Of a stretch of 64,000 nt of DNA, positions 28,115 to 37,323 are shown piece after piece; positions within the stretch are counted from its first letter, which is position 1, and every line of letters starts with the position of its first letter. The translations under genes and the position numbers were made by a program. The notes beneath the pieces are model-generated. The model did not search any database, was not told where the DNA came from, and saw nothing but the letters and a program-made list of their open reading frames with translations. The stretch is from an uncultured Bacilli bacterium (GTDB lineage: Bacteria > Bacillota_I > Bacilli_A > RF39 > UBA660): contig CALVYA010000003.1 in assembly GCA_944371905.1 (NCBI GenBank), forward strand, positions 1 through 64,000, given 5' to 3'.

Positions 28115-29623
28115 ATGAATTACGAAGAAACAAAAAAACAACTTAAACAATATCTTTTAGCAAGAATACCTTTTATTTCAATCAATACTATTGAAAAAAA
28201 TAGAGCACTTACTATGCTAAAAGAATTAGCTAATGAACTAAATTTACCAATTAGTGTTCATTCTATGTCTAAAGGTATTAGCAATATTGTAACAAATAAT
28301 TTAGAAAATGAAGAGAAAACTATTATGGGCGCTCTTGATTATATTGGTGAACAAATAAAAATGAAAGAAAATGCTACCTATGTTTTAACAGATGCAAAGG
28401 AATTAGAAGAAGAAACATTAGTATCTAGATATTTAAATGACATTGTAACCACCGCAGAAGAAAAAGGAGGAACTATTATTGTTATCAGTTCTTCCATTAT
28501 TTGGACTAACTTACAGCGTTTAGGTATGTCAATTGAACTTTCTCTTCCAGAAGAAGAAGAACTATATCAGTTAATAAAAGAAGTAGTAAGTCCCTATCAA
28601 AATCAAATTACAGTTGAATGGGACGAAACTAATTTCAAAGAAGTAGCGACTATTCTTTTAGGTCTTAGTGAAATTGAAGTTAAAAATGTTATTGCTTCGT
28701 TAATTGCTAAAGGATCTTTATTAAAAGAGGATTTAATAGATTTGAAATTTGCTAAAGATAGTATGTTTTCTGATATTAGTGGACTAGAAAAAATAGAAGT
28801 AGATCCAACAATTGCTTTTGGTGGATTAGATGGATTAAAAGAGTGGTTAGATGAAAAGAAAAAATTAATGACTACTGAAAAAAAGGAAGAAATGAAAAAA
28901 CGCCACATTAAACCTCCTCGCGGAATTTTAATTGTTGGAGTCCCAGGGTGTGGAAAAAGTTTATCAGCAAAAGCAATTGCTGCTAAATGGCAAATGCCAT
29001 TATATTTATTAGATTTTGCTACAGTCCAAGGAAGATATGTTGGACAAAGTGAACAACAATTAAAAGAAGCTTTAGAAACAGCAGAACATGTCTCCCCTTG
29101 TATCTTATGGATTGATGAAATTGAAAAAGGGTTATCCGGAGCTTCGGGAGATAGCGGCGTTACTAATCGTATGATTGGACAATTCTTATTTTGGTTACAA
29201 GAATGTAAAAAAGAAGTCTTTGTAGTAGCAACTGCAAATGAAATTAATAATTTACCTGCTGAACTTCTTCGTAAAGGACGTTTTGATGAAATGTTTTTTG
29301 TAGATTTACCTAATGACGAAGAGCGTAATGAAATTATTAAATTATATTTATTGAAGTATTTAAACGTTAAAGTAAATGAACCCTTTATTAACAAATTAGT
29401 AACCTTATCCAATGGCTTTTCAGGATCCGATTTAGAAGCAGTTATTAGAGAAATCGCTTATCAAGTAGTTGCTAATAACACAGCTTTAACAGAACAATTA
29501 TTTATTGATACATTTACTAAAACAGTTTCTTTATCTAAAACTAATCCGGAAAAAATCAATAAAATAAGGGAATGGGGAAAAGAACACGCCATCCCTGCAA
29601 CTAAACAAAAAAGTTCTATCTAG
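28115..29623 (+). CDS. Ycf46-like AAA+ ATPase
   Basis: The 502-residue protein has an N-terminal degenerate ATPase-like domain (~1-200) and a classic C-terminal AAA+ domain. Motifs visible are Walker A G-V-P-G-C-G-K-S (275-282), Walker B C-I-L-W-I-D-E-I-E (329-337), a sensor-1 V-A-T-A-N-E region and the arginine-finger block L-L-R-K-G-R-F-D-E. This is the architecture of chloroplast-encoded Ycf46 and its bacterial relatives, whose function is unknown. I choose the ATG at 28115 because GGAGG lies nine bases upstream; an ATG at 28094 lies before that site and overlaps the previous gene. It ends the cassette at a bidirectional terminator. Confidence 0.85.
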   Translation: MNYEETKKQLKQYLLARIPFISINTIEKNRALTMLKELANELNLPISVHSMSKGISNIVTNNLENEEKTIMGALDYIGEQIKMKENATYVLTDAKELEEETLVSRYLNDIVTTAEEKGGTIIVISSSIIWTNLQRLGMSIELSLPEEEELYQLIKEVVSPYQNQITVEWDETNFKEVATILLGLSEIEVKNVIASLIAKGSLLKEDLIDLKFAKDSMFSDISGLEKIEVDPTIAFGGLDGLKEWLDEKKKLMTTEKKEEMKKRHIKPPRGILIVGVPGCGKSLSAKAIAAKWQMPLYLLDFATVQGRYVGQSEQQLKEALETAEHVSPCILWIDEIEKGLSGASGDSGVTNRMIGQFLFWLQECKKEVFVVATANEINNLPAELLRKGRFDEMFFVDLPNDEERNEIIKLYLLKYLNVKVNEPFINKLVTLSNGFSGSDLEAVIREIAYQVVANNTALTEQLFIDTFTKTVSLSKTNPEKINKIREWGKEHAIPATKQKSSI

Positions 29624-29634
29624 AACTTTTTTTA
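29606..29634. terminator. Bidirectional terminator between the ATPase and PAP2 genes
   Basis: An AAAAAGTTCT/AGAACTTTTT inverted repeat lies across both convergent stops, with A and T runs on either side. Confidence 0.75.
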
Positions 29635-30266
29635 TTATTTTTATATAAATATTTAGATACAATACTAGTAAATAGTACTAAATATGAAATTGAAATTAGC
29701 ATTCCAGCAAAGACATCACTAGCATAGTGAACTCCTAAATAAATCCTAGTAATTCCAATTAAAATGATTAAGATAGATAATAAAATAGTGCAAATCCATT
29801 TTCGCCTCTTGGATAACTTCATTTGCCATATCAAATAAATAATAAAACCATAAAAAGCCGTTGAAATCATCGCATGAGCAGAAGGAAAGCTATAACCTAA
29901 TTCTTCGATCAAATTAATGTCTAACGGCCTAGGTCTAGCAAAAATAAACTTTAAAATAGTATTAATAATAAAAATGATTGCTAAATTGATTCCTACAAAC
30001 ATACCATATTTTTTATCTTTAGGAATCAATAAAATCAAAATCGTTAAGGAAATAAAGGCAAAAGCGCTCGCTAAATTAGTTATTACCTTAACAAAAAAAG
30101 TCATTTGTGGAGAAATCAATTTAGAAATATACTCATAATAAAAATTATCAAAATTCATGATATTTTCTTTATATACACTTCTAATAATAGCAATAAACAA
30201 AATTAATGTTAAAAGACAAATAAGCCATTTTAAATTTTTCTTTATTAAGATTACTAATTTCTTCAT
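29616..30266 (-). CDS. PAP2-family phosphatase
   Basis: Membrane PAP2 enzymes remove phosphate from lipid phosphates such as undecaprenyl pyrophosphate or phosphatidate. The three signature blocks are present: K-F-I-F-A-R-P-R-P, P-S-A-H and R-x5-H-x3-D (T-R-I-Y-L-G-V-H-Y-A-S-D). There are about six membrane helices. I choose the ATG at 30266 with AAGGAG in front; an earlier ATG at 30299 would place the promoter-like sequence inside the gene. Confidence 0.9.
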   Translation of the reverse strand: MKKLVILIKKNLKWLICLLTLILFIAIIRSVYKENIMNFDNFYYEYISKLISPQMTFFVKVITNLASAFAFISLTILILLIPKDKKYGMFVGINLAIIFIINTILKFIFARPRPLDINLIEELGYSFPSAHAMISTAFYGFIIYLIWQMKLSKRRKWICTILLSILIILIGITRIYLGVHYASDVFAGMLISISYLVLFTSIVSKYLYKNNKKSSR

Positions 30267-30389
30267 TCGATCACTCCTTACTGTATAATAGTATATCATA
30301 TTTTTAGTATCAAAAAATGTAAAATAGGATTAATTTTAGGATAAAATATGTTAAACTTATATTAGATAGTAAGTTATATGGAGGTTTTT

Positions 30390-31508
30390 ATGGAGTTAGT
30401 ATCTAATAATCTACGTTTAATCGTAATGGACAATTTTTTAGACTTTGGCAAAAAAGTTGATGGACACTTAAAACTGATGAGAGAAATTAAAGATGATCGA
30501 TTCAGTTTTATTGTGCCTACTACATTACCTAGGTTTGCTAGTGGTGAAGCAAAAGCTGTCATTGAGGAATCTATTAGAGATAAAGATATTTATATCTTAT
30601 CGGATGTAACTAATTATAGTTCTACTTATACTATGCATGGTTTTGTTAATCATAAAAGTCCTGATGATCATTATCAAGACATTAAAAGAGTAATTTCTGC
30701 TATGAATGGTGCTGCTGAATCAGTACAAGTGATTATGCCTTTTTTATATGAATCTAGACAACATAAACGTAAAGCACGTGAATCAACCGATTGTTCCCTT
30801 ATGCTTCATGAATTAGAGTTTTTAGGAGTTAAAGGTATTATTACTTGTGATGCACATGACCCTGGGGTAAGGAATGCTTTACTACACTGTTCTTTTGATA
30901 ACGTATATCTTACCCACTCTATCCTAAACCAATTTATCGACTGTGAAAATATTGATTATAGTAAATTAATTATTGTGGCTCCTGATACAGGTGCATCTGA
31001 TCGAGCGGAATATTATGCCAATATATTAGGTTCTAATATTGGTCAATTTAATAAAAGACGGGATTATACTAAAGTAATTAACGGAAAAAATCCTATTGTA
31101 GCACATGAATATATTGGTACAGATGTCAACGGAAAAAGTGCTATTGTGGTAGATGATATGATTTCATCCGGTCAATCCATGTTAGAAGTAGCAGAACAAT
31201 TAAAAGAACGTGGGGCTAGTGAAATATATCTAATTGCTTCTTTCTCATTATTTAGCGATGGTCAAAAAAGCGTTAATTTATTTCAAGATGCATATGAAAG
31301 AGGAATTTTTAATAAATTATATACAACCAATTTATCCTATGTACCAGAAGAAATAAAAAAACTTGAATGGTTTAAAGAAGTAGATTGTTCTTATCATATA
31401 TCTCAAATAATAGATGCATTAAATACCCATGAATCTATTAGTCCATTATTGAATGGTAAAGAAAAAATACTTCAAAAAGTAAATACAGTCAAACAAAAAG
31501 GAATCTAG
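30390..31508 (+). CDS. prs: Ribose-phosphate pyrophosphokinase
   Basis: PRPP synthase makes phosphoribosyl pyrophosphate for nucleotide, His and Trp synthesis. The 372-residue protein has the R-x-F-A-S-G-E region, a V-x-x-M-P-F-L-Y-x-S-R-Q-x-x-K block, a D-A-H-D metal site and the PRPP loop V-V-D-D-M-I-S-S-G-Q-S. It is about 55 residues longer than the usual bacterial enzyme and belongs to a divergent subgroup. The start is the ATG at 30390, because GGAGG at 30380 lies between it and the ATG at 30378. Confidence 0.92.
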   Translation: MELVSNNLRLIVMDNFLDFGKKVDGHLKLMREIKDDRFSFIVPTTLPRFASGEAKAVIEESIRDKDIYILSDVTNYSSTYTMHGFVNHKSPDDHYQDIKRVISAMNGAAESVQVIMPFLYESRQHKRKARESTDCSLMLHELEFLGVKGIITCDAHDPGVRNALLHCSFDNVYLTHSILNQFIDCENIDYSKLIIVAPDTGASDRAEYYANILGSNIGQFNKRRDYTKVINGKNPIVAHEYIGTDVNGKSAIVVDDMISSGQSMLEVAEQLKERGASEIYLIASFSLFSDGQKSVNLFQDAYERGIFNKLYTTNLSYVPEEIKKLEWFKEVDCSYHISQIIDALNTHESISPLLNGKEKILQKVNTVKQKGI

Positions 31509-31521
31509 GATTCCTTTTTTT
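31494..31521. terminator. Bidirectional terminator between prs and the convergent gene
   Basis: An AAAAGGAATC/GATTCCTTTT inverted repeat overlaps the prs stop, with T7 after it. Confidence 0.75.
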
Positions 31522-32515
31522 GTACCAATTCTTTCATTTTATTTTTATTTTCCATAGTAAAGCCAATTAATATTTCCTTATTTTTATTCATAATAGTAGT
31601 GAAAATTTCATCATAACTATTTTTACTATTATGATCAAAATTATTAATTCCTGCTATTACATGTTTTTTACCTTTCTTATCTACTATAACAATACTTTTT
31701 GTAGTAGTAAATCCGTATTGTTTTACTTCAAATGGATACATCCATAAAATGTCAGTATATTTAATAACGTTCATACCTCTTGAAAAATAAACTAAATAAT
31801 TCTTAGTTAAATATAATTTAGCTTTTTTATAATAATTTGTACTAGCTTCTTCTATTTCACTATTTATTTTATGCCACTCATCTAAAGATAAATTTTTAAT
31901 TGTTTTGTTAGTTATCACTCTAAATATTATGTAACTAATCAATATAAGTAATCCAATAACACCAAAGAAGATAGATAGTAATACATATACTGTATTATCA
32001 TTAATAGGTGAAGTTACATCTAAATAAACATTGCCAAAGTAATTTTCAAAATTATCCTGATTCATAACAGTATCACCTAATATATCATTATATACATCAA
32101 TAGCAATATTTTTAATATCACTAGGAATTTTCTTAGTAATTCCTGTTAATTTTACAATATTACCACTATTAGTATTATTATTTATTTCTTGAACAGTGTG
32201 ATAATCTAAATATGCAATATAAACATATTCCCCATCACTAAGAAAATAATATTTATCTTCAAATATATCATCACTTCGCTCAGCAAAAACATAAGGAGAT
32301 ATGGCTACATTAATGTAGGAATAAACATTATCTTTACTATTATTTCTTGCAATCACATCGTTCATATCCACTGGATATGAATCACTTCTGTTATAAACAT
32401 TAATAGCACAAATAATACATACTATGGTAATGATTATAAATATCATTGCTACTACTAAATAAATATTTAATTTATTAATTCCTTTTTTTATTTTATCAGA
32501 ATATATTTCTTTCAT
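31505..32515 (-). CDS. Two-helix membrane protein, DUF6709-like
   Basis: The protein has a membrane helix near residues 15-40, an extracellular domain of ~145 residues, a second helix near 185-210 and a cytoplasmic C-terminal domain. That domain (Y-L-T-K-N-Y-L-V-Y-F, then Y-T-D-I-L-W-M-Y, then I-V-I-V-D-K-K-G-K) resembles a PH-like fold seen in DUF6709 proteins. I take the ATG at 32515 with GGTGAG in front. It lies 31 bases after the HTH membrane regulator, so the two probably form an operon. The function is unknown. Confidence 0.65.
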   Translation of the reverse strand: MKEIYSDKIKKGINKLNIYLVVAMIFIIITIVCIICAINVYNRSDSYPVDMNDVIARNNSKDNVYSYINVAISPYVFAERSDDIFEDKYYFLSDGEYVYIAYLDYHTVQEINNNTNSGNIVKLTGITKKIPSDIKNIAIDVYNDILGDTVMNQDNFENYFGNVYLDVTSPINDNTVYVLLSIFFGVIGLLILISYIIFRVITNKTIKNLSLDEWHKINSEIEEASTNYYKKAKLYLTKNYLVYFSRGMNVIKYTDILWMYPFEVKQYGFTTTKSIVIVDKKGKKHVIAGINNFDHNSKNSYDEIFTTIMNKNKEILIGFTMENKNKMKELVQKKES

Positions 32516-32558
32516 GATCTCACCCATTAGATCATATCATAAATTTTAAATAATTTTA

Positions 32559-34148
32559 CTAATTATTCAATAAATCATTAATACTATTTACATATTCTTC
32601 TATTTTTCTTTGATATTCTTCAATTTCTAATTGTAATTCTTCTTTTTCCATTTCTAAATTATAGTTTTCTTCTTCTAATTCTGCGATTTTATTTTGATAT
32701 TCATATATTTGATTATCATAATCTTGTAACATCGAATTATAGTGTTCTTCTGCAATTTGATCGCGATATTTTTGATTATTGTCAAATAGTTTTCCTTGAA
32801 CTTTAGAAGTAGTATAAACATTTATTTCAATATCATATAATTCATCATAATTATGTAATTGTTTTTTAGATAAATCTTCGATCAATAAATCCATAGTTCT
32901 TTTAAATGATAAATTTTTAGAATTACTATATACATTTATAGCATTCTCTTCATCATATATTGTGAAAACTTCTGAATATTTTTCATAATATTTAATTTCT
33001 AGCTTAATACTATTGCCTAAAGATTCATCAATATAAAATACAGTATTATCATGATATGGAACTAAAAATAATGTATTATTACGCATTTCATATGTTACTT
33101 CATAAACATCTTTTTCACTAGATAAAGGCGCAGTATTAATATAGTTTATATTAGCAGCATCCCACATAGTTATACCTATTGCAATACCAATTCCAGATAA
33201 AGAAACAATAAACATTAAAAATATTCTTTTTAAACTATTCTTTCTACTAAAAATAAAATTAAATATCAATTCTATGATAACTAAATTTAAAACAATACAA
33301 GATATAATTCCTAATATAATTCCAAAATAGAAAACACCTTTAAAAATTAAAATGATACTTAATATAAAGGAAGCAAATAGAAATAATAAAGATATAATAA
33401 ATGGTATACTCATACAAAAGATAAAAGCTTTAATAAACACCATTACAATAGTACCTAAAGTATTAAAAATAGTATAATTATGTTCTTTTTTTATAATTAT
33501 TTTTTGACTTTGATTATTATCTTCTTGTTGATTACTTTGATTATTAATACTACTTTCTTCTTGTTTAATATTCGTTTTCACATCACTATATAAATTATCA
33601 TAATAATCTAACACTCTTATTTTATAGATATAAACAAATATAATAATACTTAATATTAGATATGATACTACAAGAACAAATCTAAAAATACTAGAAAATA
33701 TATTACCTATTTGTGAGCCAAAATTCATAAAGATATCTCTTGCTGAATCATAAATAAATTCAATTGGTATTCTAAATATTAATAATAATATAATAACTAA
33801 TGACATCTCAAAAATAATCTTTATTATATCTTTTATACTAATTTTTCTAAATACACTACATGTTTTATTTATTATTTCTAACATTTCATCAATTAAATTA
33901 TTACCAATATTCTTATTTTTAGAATTACCTTTTATTTCTGTAACTTCATCATTAGTAAGTTCATCTAAAGTACAATTAAATATTTTACACATAGATAATA
34001 GCTTATCCATCTCAGGATAGGTTTGACCGGATTCCCATTTAGAAACCGCTTGTCTAGATACATCTAACATATCTGCAAGTTGCTCTTGAGAAAGTTTATT
34101 TTCTTTTCTTAAAGTTTGTAATTTTTCACTAAACTTCATTTCTTTCAC
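32559..34148 (-). CDS. XRE HTH regulator with membrane domain and C-terminal coiled coil
   Basis: Residues ~5-65 are a complete HTH_3 domain (L-R-K-E-N-K-L-S-Q-E-Q-L-A, S-R-Q-A-V-S-K-W-E-S-G). Seven or so hydrophobic stretches span ~100-330, and an extracellular-type region follows. The last ~60 residues form a Glu/Leu/Ile-rich coiled coil. It is a membrane-tethered regulator that could sense envelope stress. The downstream DUF6709-like gene is its likely partner. Confidence 0.8.
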   Translation of the reverse strand: MKEMKFSEKLQTLRKENKLSQEQLADMLDVSRQAVSKWESGQTYPEMDKLLSMCKIFNCTLDELTNDEVTEIKGNSKNKNIGNNLIDEMLEIINKTCSVFRKISIKDIIKIIFEMSLVIILLLIFRIPIEFIYDSARDIFMNFGSQIGNIFSSIFRFVLVVSYLILSIIIFVYIYKIRVLDYYDNLYSDVKTNIKQEESSINNQSNQQEDNNQSQKIIIKKEHNYTIFNTLGTIVMVFIKAFIFCMSIPFIISLLFLFASFILSIILIFKGVFYFGIILGIISCIVLNLVIIELIFNFIFSRKNSLKRIFLMFIVSLSGIGIAIGITMWDAANINYINTAPLSSEKDVYEVTYEMRNNTLFLVPYHDNTVFYIDESLGNSIKLEIKYYEKYSEVFTIYDEENAINVYSNSKNLSFKRTMDLLIEDLSKKQLHNYDELYDIEINVYTTSKVQGKLFDNNQKYRDQIAEEHYNSMLQDYDNQIYEYQNKIAELEEENYNLEMEKEELQLEIEEYQRKIEEYVNSINDLLNN

Positions 34149-34256
34149 CTCACGAAAATCTTATAATAAAACCCTGTTGCATTCTACCAATTTTCAGTTG
34201 TTTTTTGTCAAATTTAAGTTGCATTTATCTTTTTTTTACTTTATTATACTACAAAA

Positions 34257-34283
34257 AAAGTGAATATATAATTTATATTCACC
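34257..34283 (-). terminator. Terminator after the DUF2935-like gene
   Basis: A GTGAATATA/TATATTCAC stem is followed by a T7 run on the minus strand. Confidence 0.75.
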
Positions 34284-34286
34284 TAG

Positions 34287-35216
34287 TTATATCAATTCTT
34301 TTTGATCACTAGAAATTAATACATAATTGAAATAATTAGCAGTTGTATAAATATTGTCCAAAAGGATAATTGGAACTATAAAATAAGATTTGGAAGATAG
34401 GGTGTCACTAATAATCTCAGACATAAATTTTCTAAAGCGATCTAATGTATCTTGCGTTCTTGTTTCTAATTTTTCCTGTGTATCAGGGTTTAAAGCAATA
34501 TTTTTATACTCACTAGCTAATAAGCTAAATTCGCTGGAAAAAGAAATTGCTCTAATAACCGTTGCAGCATTACTAGGATCTACCAAACCTCTAATACAGG
34601 AAGCATACAAATATAATAAATAATTAAATAAATAATCATAATCGACAATAAACGTTGGATTAATAGTATCTCTAGATATTAATCGCTCTAAATTTCCTTT
34701 ATATAAATTCATCTCCATTAGCATGGCTTCAATCAACGTAATATAAGAATAAGAAAATAACTCATTATTTTTCGTTTTTTCAGAAATAGTATTACAAAAA
34801 TCAATAAAATTAGTAGCTAATACCAAAGCTTCTCTATTTACTTTATCCAATTCATTTATCATCTCTTGAGATGTATTATTAGGAATTCCTGGTTCCAATT
34901 GTAATTGTTGTTCTGTAATATTAGTATCAATATCTATATGAAATAGTTTCTCAGTTAGTAATTCGCAATCTAAAGTATAAGGAGTTACAAATATTTGATT
35001 ATTAATAGCCTCTTTAGTGACATTACCATTAGCATATTTCATTAAAATGTGTAATAAGTCCCTACTTCTTAATGCGAAGTCGGTAGCAGTTATTTTATAT
35101 TCTTCATTATGAGATAATAAAGAGAATTGAATACACGTACTATATGTCCATAGATTTCTAAGATAATATAAATTACTATTTAAAGTCTGAATTACAAATG
35201 ATGTATCATTTAACAC
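34287..35216 (-). CDS. DUF2935-like helical protein
   Basis: The 309-residue protein is all helical with a repeated half. The second half has I-R-G-L-V-D-P-S-N and S-S-E-F-S-L-L, close to the F-I-R-G-L-L-D-P-T-E pattern of DUF2935 proteins, which are ferritin-like and common in spore-formers. The His/Glu positions expected to bind metal in that family are mostly replaced here, so it may be a non-metal relative. It starts at GTG with AGGTGA. The function is unknown. Confidence 0.5.
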   Translation of the reverse strand: MLNDTSFVIQTLNSNLYYLRNLWTYSTCIQFSLLSHNEEYKITATDFALRSRDLLHILMKYANGNVTKEAINNQIFVTPYTLDCELLTEKLFHIDIDTNITEQQLQLEPGIPNNTSQEMINELDKVNREALVLATNFIDFCNTISEKTKNNELFSYSYITLIEAMLMEMNLYKGNLERLISRDTINPTFIVDYDYLFNYLLYLYASCIRGLVDPSNAATVIRAISFSSEFSLLASEYKNIALNPDTQEKLETRTQDTLDRFRKFMSEIISDTLSSKSYFIVPIILLDNIYTTANYFNYVLISSDQKELI

Positions 35217-35307
35217 TTAATAATCACCTCTATTTAAATTTATGACTAAATATAAAGAATATTAACAAATTAGTTAGTTATATGAATATTATTGTATTGG
35301 TGATAGC

Positions 35308-36039
35308 ATGAAATATAAATACTTTATTTTGATAATTTTCTGCCTGTTAATTATTAATATAATACTATTAATAAAAAACTTTGATCTTAATCAAAAGACA
35401 AATCATGATTATCTAGCAAATAAAGTTATTTCTATAGATAATAATACTACTACGTTGGAAAAGAAAATAGAGGAAAAATCAAATGATCCAAAATATAAAA
35501 TCAAAATATATTATCCATATACACCTTATAATACTTTAAACAAAGAAATTGATGAGAAAATCAGTACTTATATACAACAACTGAAAGATGCTGCCATTAA
35601 TAATAAAGTTCAACTTAACCAATATTATACTATTGATATATTATATGATTCTTACTGCTATCAAAATTATATTTCCTATGTTTTTTATATTAGCATTTAT
35701 ACAGGAGGAGCTCATCCTAATAATACTATCTGGACTATTACTTATGATACTAATAGTGATAAAATAATTACGATTAAAGATTTGATTGAAAAAAATGAAA
35801 ATATATTAAATATATTATCTATGGAAAGCAAACATCAATTAAAAAAAGAGAAACGTTTTTTAAATCAAAATGATATTATTGATTCCATGTTAGAAGAAGG
35901 TACTAAACCTACTAACGAAAATTTTAAAAACTTTGCTGTTTCAAATAATGGATTACTTATCTTCTTTGAACAATATCAAATAGCACCATATAGTTTTGGA
36001 CAATTTGAAATTACTATTCCCTACTCTAAATTATTTTAA
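35308..36039 (+). CDS. Membrane-anchored DUF3298/RsiV-like protein
   Basis: A single N-terminal membrane helix (residues ~4-22) is followed by an extracellular domain with Y-T-G-G-A-H-P and F-x-x-Y-Q-I-A-P-Y-S-F-G, then I-P-Y. This is the DUF4163/DUF3298 pair found in RsiV and PdaC-type proteins, which can bind lysozyme or peptidoglycan. No anti-sigma domain or sigma gene is present, so it is more likely a stand-alone envelope protein. It precedes the CofE-like gene by 42 bases. Confidence 0.75.
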   Translation: MKYKYFILIIFCLLIINIILLIKNFDLNQKTNHDYLANKVISIDNNTTTLEKKIEEKSNDPKYKIKIYYPYTPYNTLNKEIDEKISTYIQQLKDAAINNKVQLNQYYTIDILYDSYCYQNYISYVFYISIYTGGAHPNNTIWTITYDTNSDKIITIKDLIEKNENILNILSMESKHQLKKEKRFLNQNDIIDSMLEEGTKPTNENFKNFAVSNNGLLIFFEQYQIAPYSFGQFEITIPYSKLF

Positions 36040-36081
36040 TTATTTAATATTATAATGCTATAATAATAGTAGGAGGAATTT

Positions 36082-37269
36082 ATGAGAACAGTTGGAACTA
36101 TTGTAAGAGGAATTAGAACACCCATTATAAAAGAAGGAGATAATTTAAAAGATATAGTAGTAGATTCACTAATGAAAGCCAGTGAAAGTGAAAATTTTGA
36201 TTTTCACGATAAAGATGTAGTTGCTATTACTGAGGCAGTTGTAAGTATTAGCGATGGTAATTATGCTACTATTGATGAAGTGGCAAAAGATGTTAGTAAC
36301 AAGTTTAATAGTAAACATATAGGTATTGTTTTTCCAATACTAAGTAGAAATCGTTTTGCGCTTTGTCTTAAAGCGTTTGCTAGAAGCATGGATAAAATAA
36401 CTATGTTATTAAGTTATCCAGCAGATGAAGTAGGAAATGATATTTTAGATAAGGAAAGATTAGAACAATATAATATTAATCCATATGTAGATGTTATAAC
36501 CGAAGAAGAATATATTAATAAATTTGGAGATTTTAAACATATTTTTACTGGAGTTAATATGGTTGATTTTTATCGCGATTTAGTAAAAAAAGAAAATTGT
36601 GAAATTGAATTTATCTTTGCTAATCATCCAGAAGAAATATTAAAATATACAAAAAATGTAATTGCTGCTGATATTCATACTAGAGAAAAAACAAAGAAAA
36701 GGTTAATTCAATTTGGTGCTTCTAAAGTATTGGGATTAGATGAAATTATGAATAAAAGTATTGACGGAAGTGGTTATAACAGCAAATATGGTTTGTTAGG
36801 CTCTAATCGTGCTACAGAAGAAAAAATAAAATTATTCCCAGAAAATGGAGAAAAATTAATTAATGATATCCAAAATAAATTGAAAGAATTAACCGGCAAA
36901 ACAATTGAAGTTATGATTTATGGGGATGGTGCTTTTAAAGATCCTGTAGGAAAAATATGGGAATTAGCAGATCCTGTCGTTAGTCCTTTTTATACTTCTG
37001 GATTAGTTGGAAGTCCTAATGAATTAAAATTAAAATATTTATCTGACAATAAATTTAATAATTTAAGAGGAGAAGAATTACAGAAAGCTATCCAAAAAGA
37101 AATAATCAATAAAGACAAAGATTTAAAAGGAAAAATAGAAACACAAGGAACTACTCCTAGAAGATATACTGATTTAATTGGATCGCTTTGCGATTTAACT
37201 AGTGGTAGTGGTGATAAAGGTACACCTGTAGTATTAGTTCAAAACTATTTTACTAATTATGCTGAATAA
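36082..37269 (+). CDS. Coenzyme F420-0:L-glutamate ligase (CofE)-like protein
   Basis: The 395-residue protein matches the CofE fold in its A-I-T-E-A-V-V-S block near residue 50, G-Y-N-S-K-Y-G-L-L-G, a V-M-I-Y-G-D-G-A-F-K-D-P-V-G-K-I-W-E-L-A-D-P region and G-S-G-D-K-G-T-P near the end. CofE adds glutamate to F420, a cofactor not expected in this lineage, and no other F420 gene is visible. It probably ligates glutamate or another amino acid to an unknown acceptor. A TATAAT box and AGGAGG precede it, and a terminator follows. Confidence 0.72.
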   Translation: MRTVGTIVRGIRTPIIKEGDNLKDIVVDSLMKASESENFDFHDKDVVAITEAVVSISDGNYATIDEVAKDVSNKFNSKHIGIVFPILSRNRFALCLKAFARSMDKITMLLSYPADEVGNDILDKERLEQYNINPYVDVITEEEYINKFGDFKHIFTGVNMVDFYRDLVKKENCEIEFIFANHPEEILKYTKNVIAADIHTREKTKKRLIQFGASKVLGLDEIMNKSIDGSGYNSKYGLLGSNRATEEKIKLFPENGEKLINDIQNKLKELTGKTIEVMIYGDGAFKDPVGKIWELADPVVSPFYTSGLVGSPNELKLKYLSDNKFNNLRGEELQKAIQKEIINKDKDLKGKIETQGTTPRRYTDLIGSLCDLTSGSGDKGTPVVLVQNYFTNYAE

Positions 37270-37297
37270 AAGAATATAATATATTATAAAAAAATAA

Positions 37298-37323
37298 AAG
37301 CTCAACAAACGTTGAGTTTTTAT
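37298..37323. terminator. Bidirectional terminator after the CofE-like gene
   Basis: A GCTCAAC/GTTGAG stem with a four-base loop is followed by T5; an A run precedes it. The stop of the convergent permease gene lies in it. Confidence 0.75.

Noticed and set aside
28603-29412. Long antisense ORF (269 codons) opposite the Ycf46-like ATPase
   Set aside because: It mirrors the codon pattern of the ATPase gene, has no ribosome binding site and encodes no recognisable domain.
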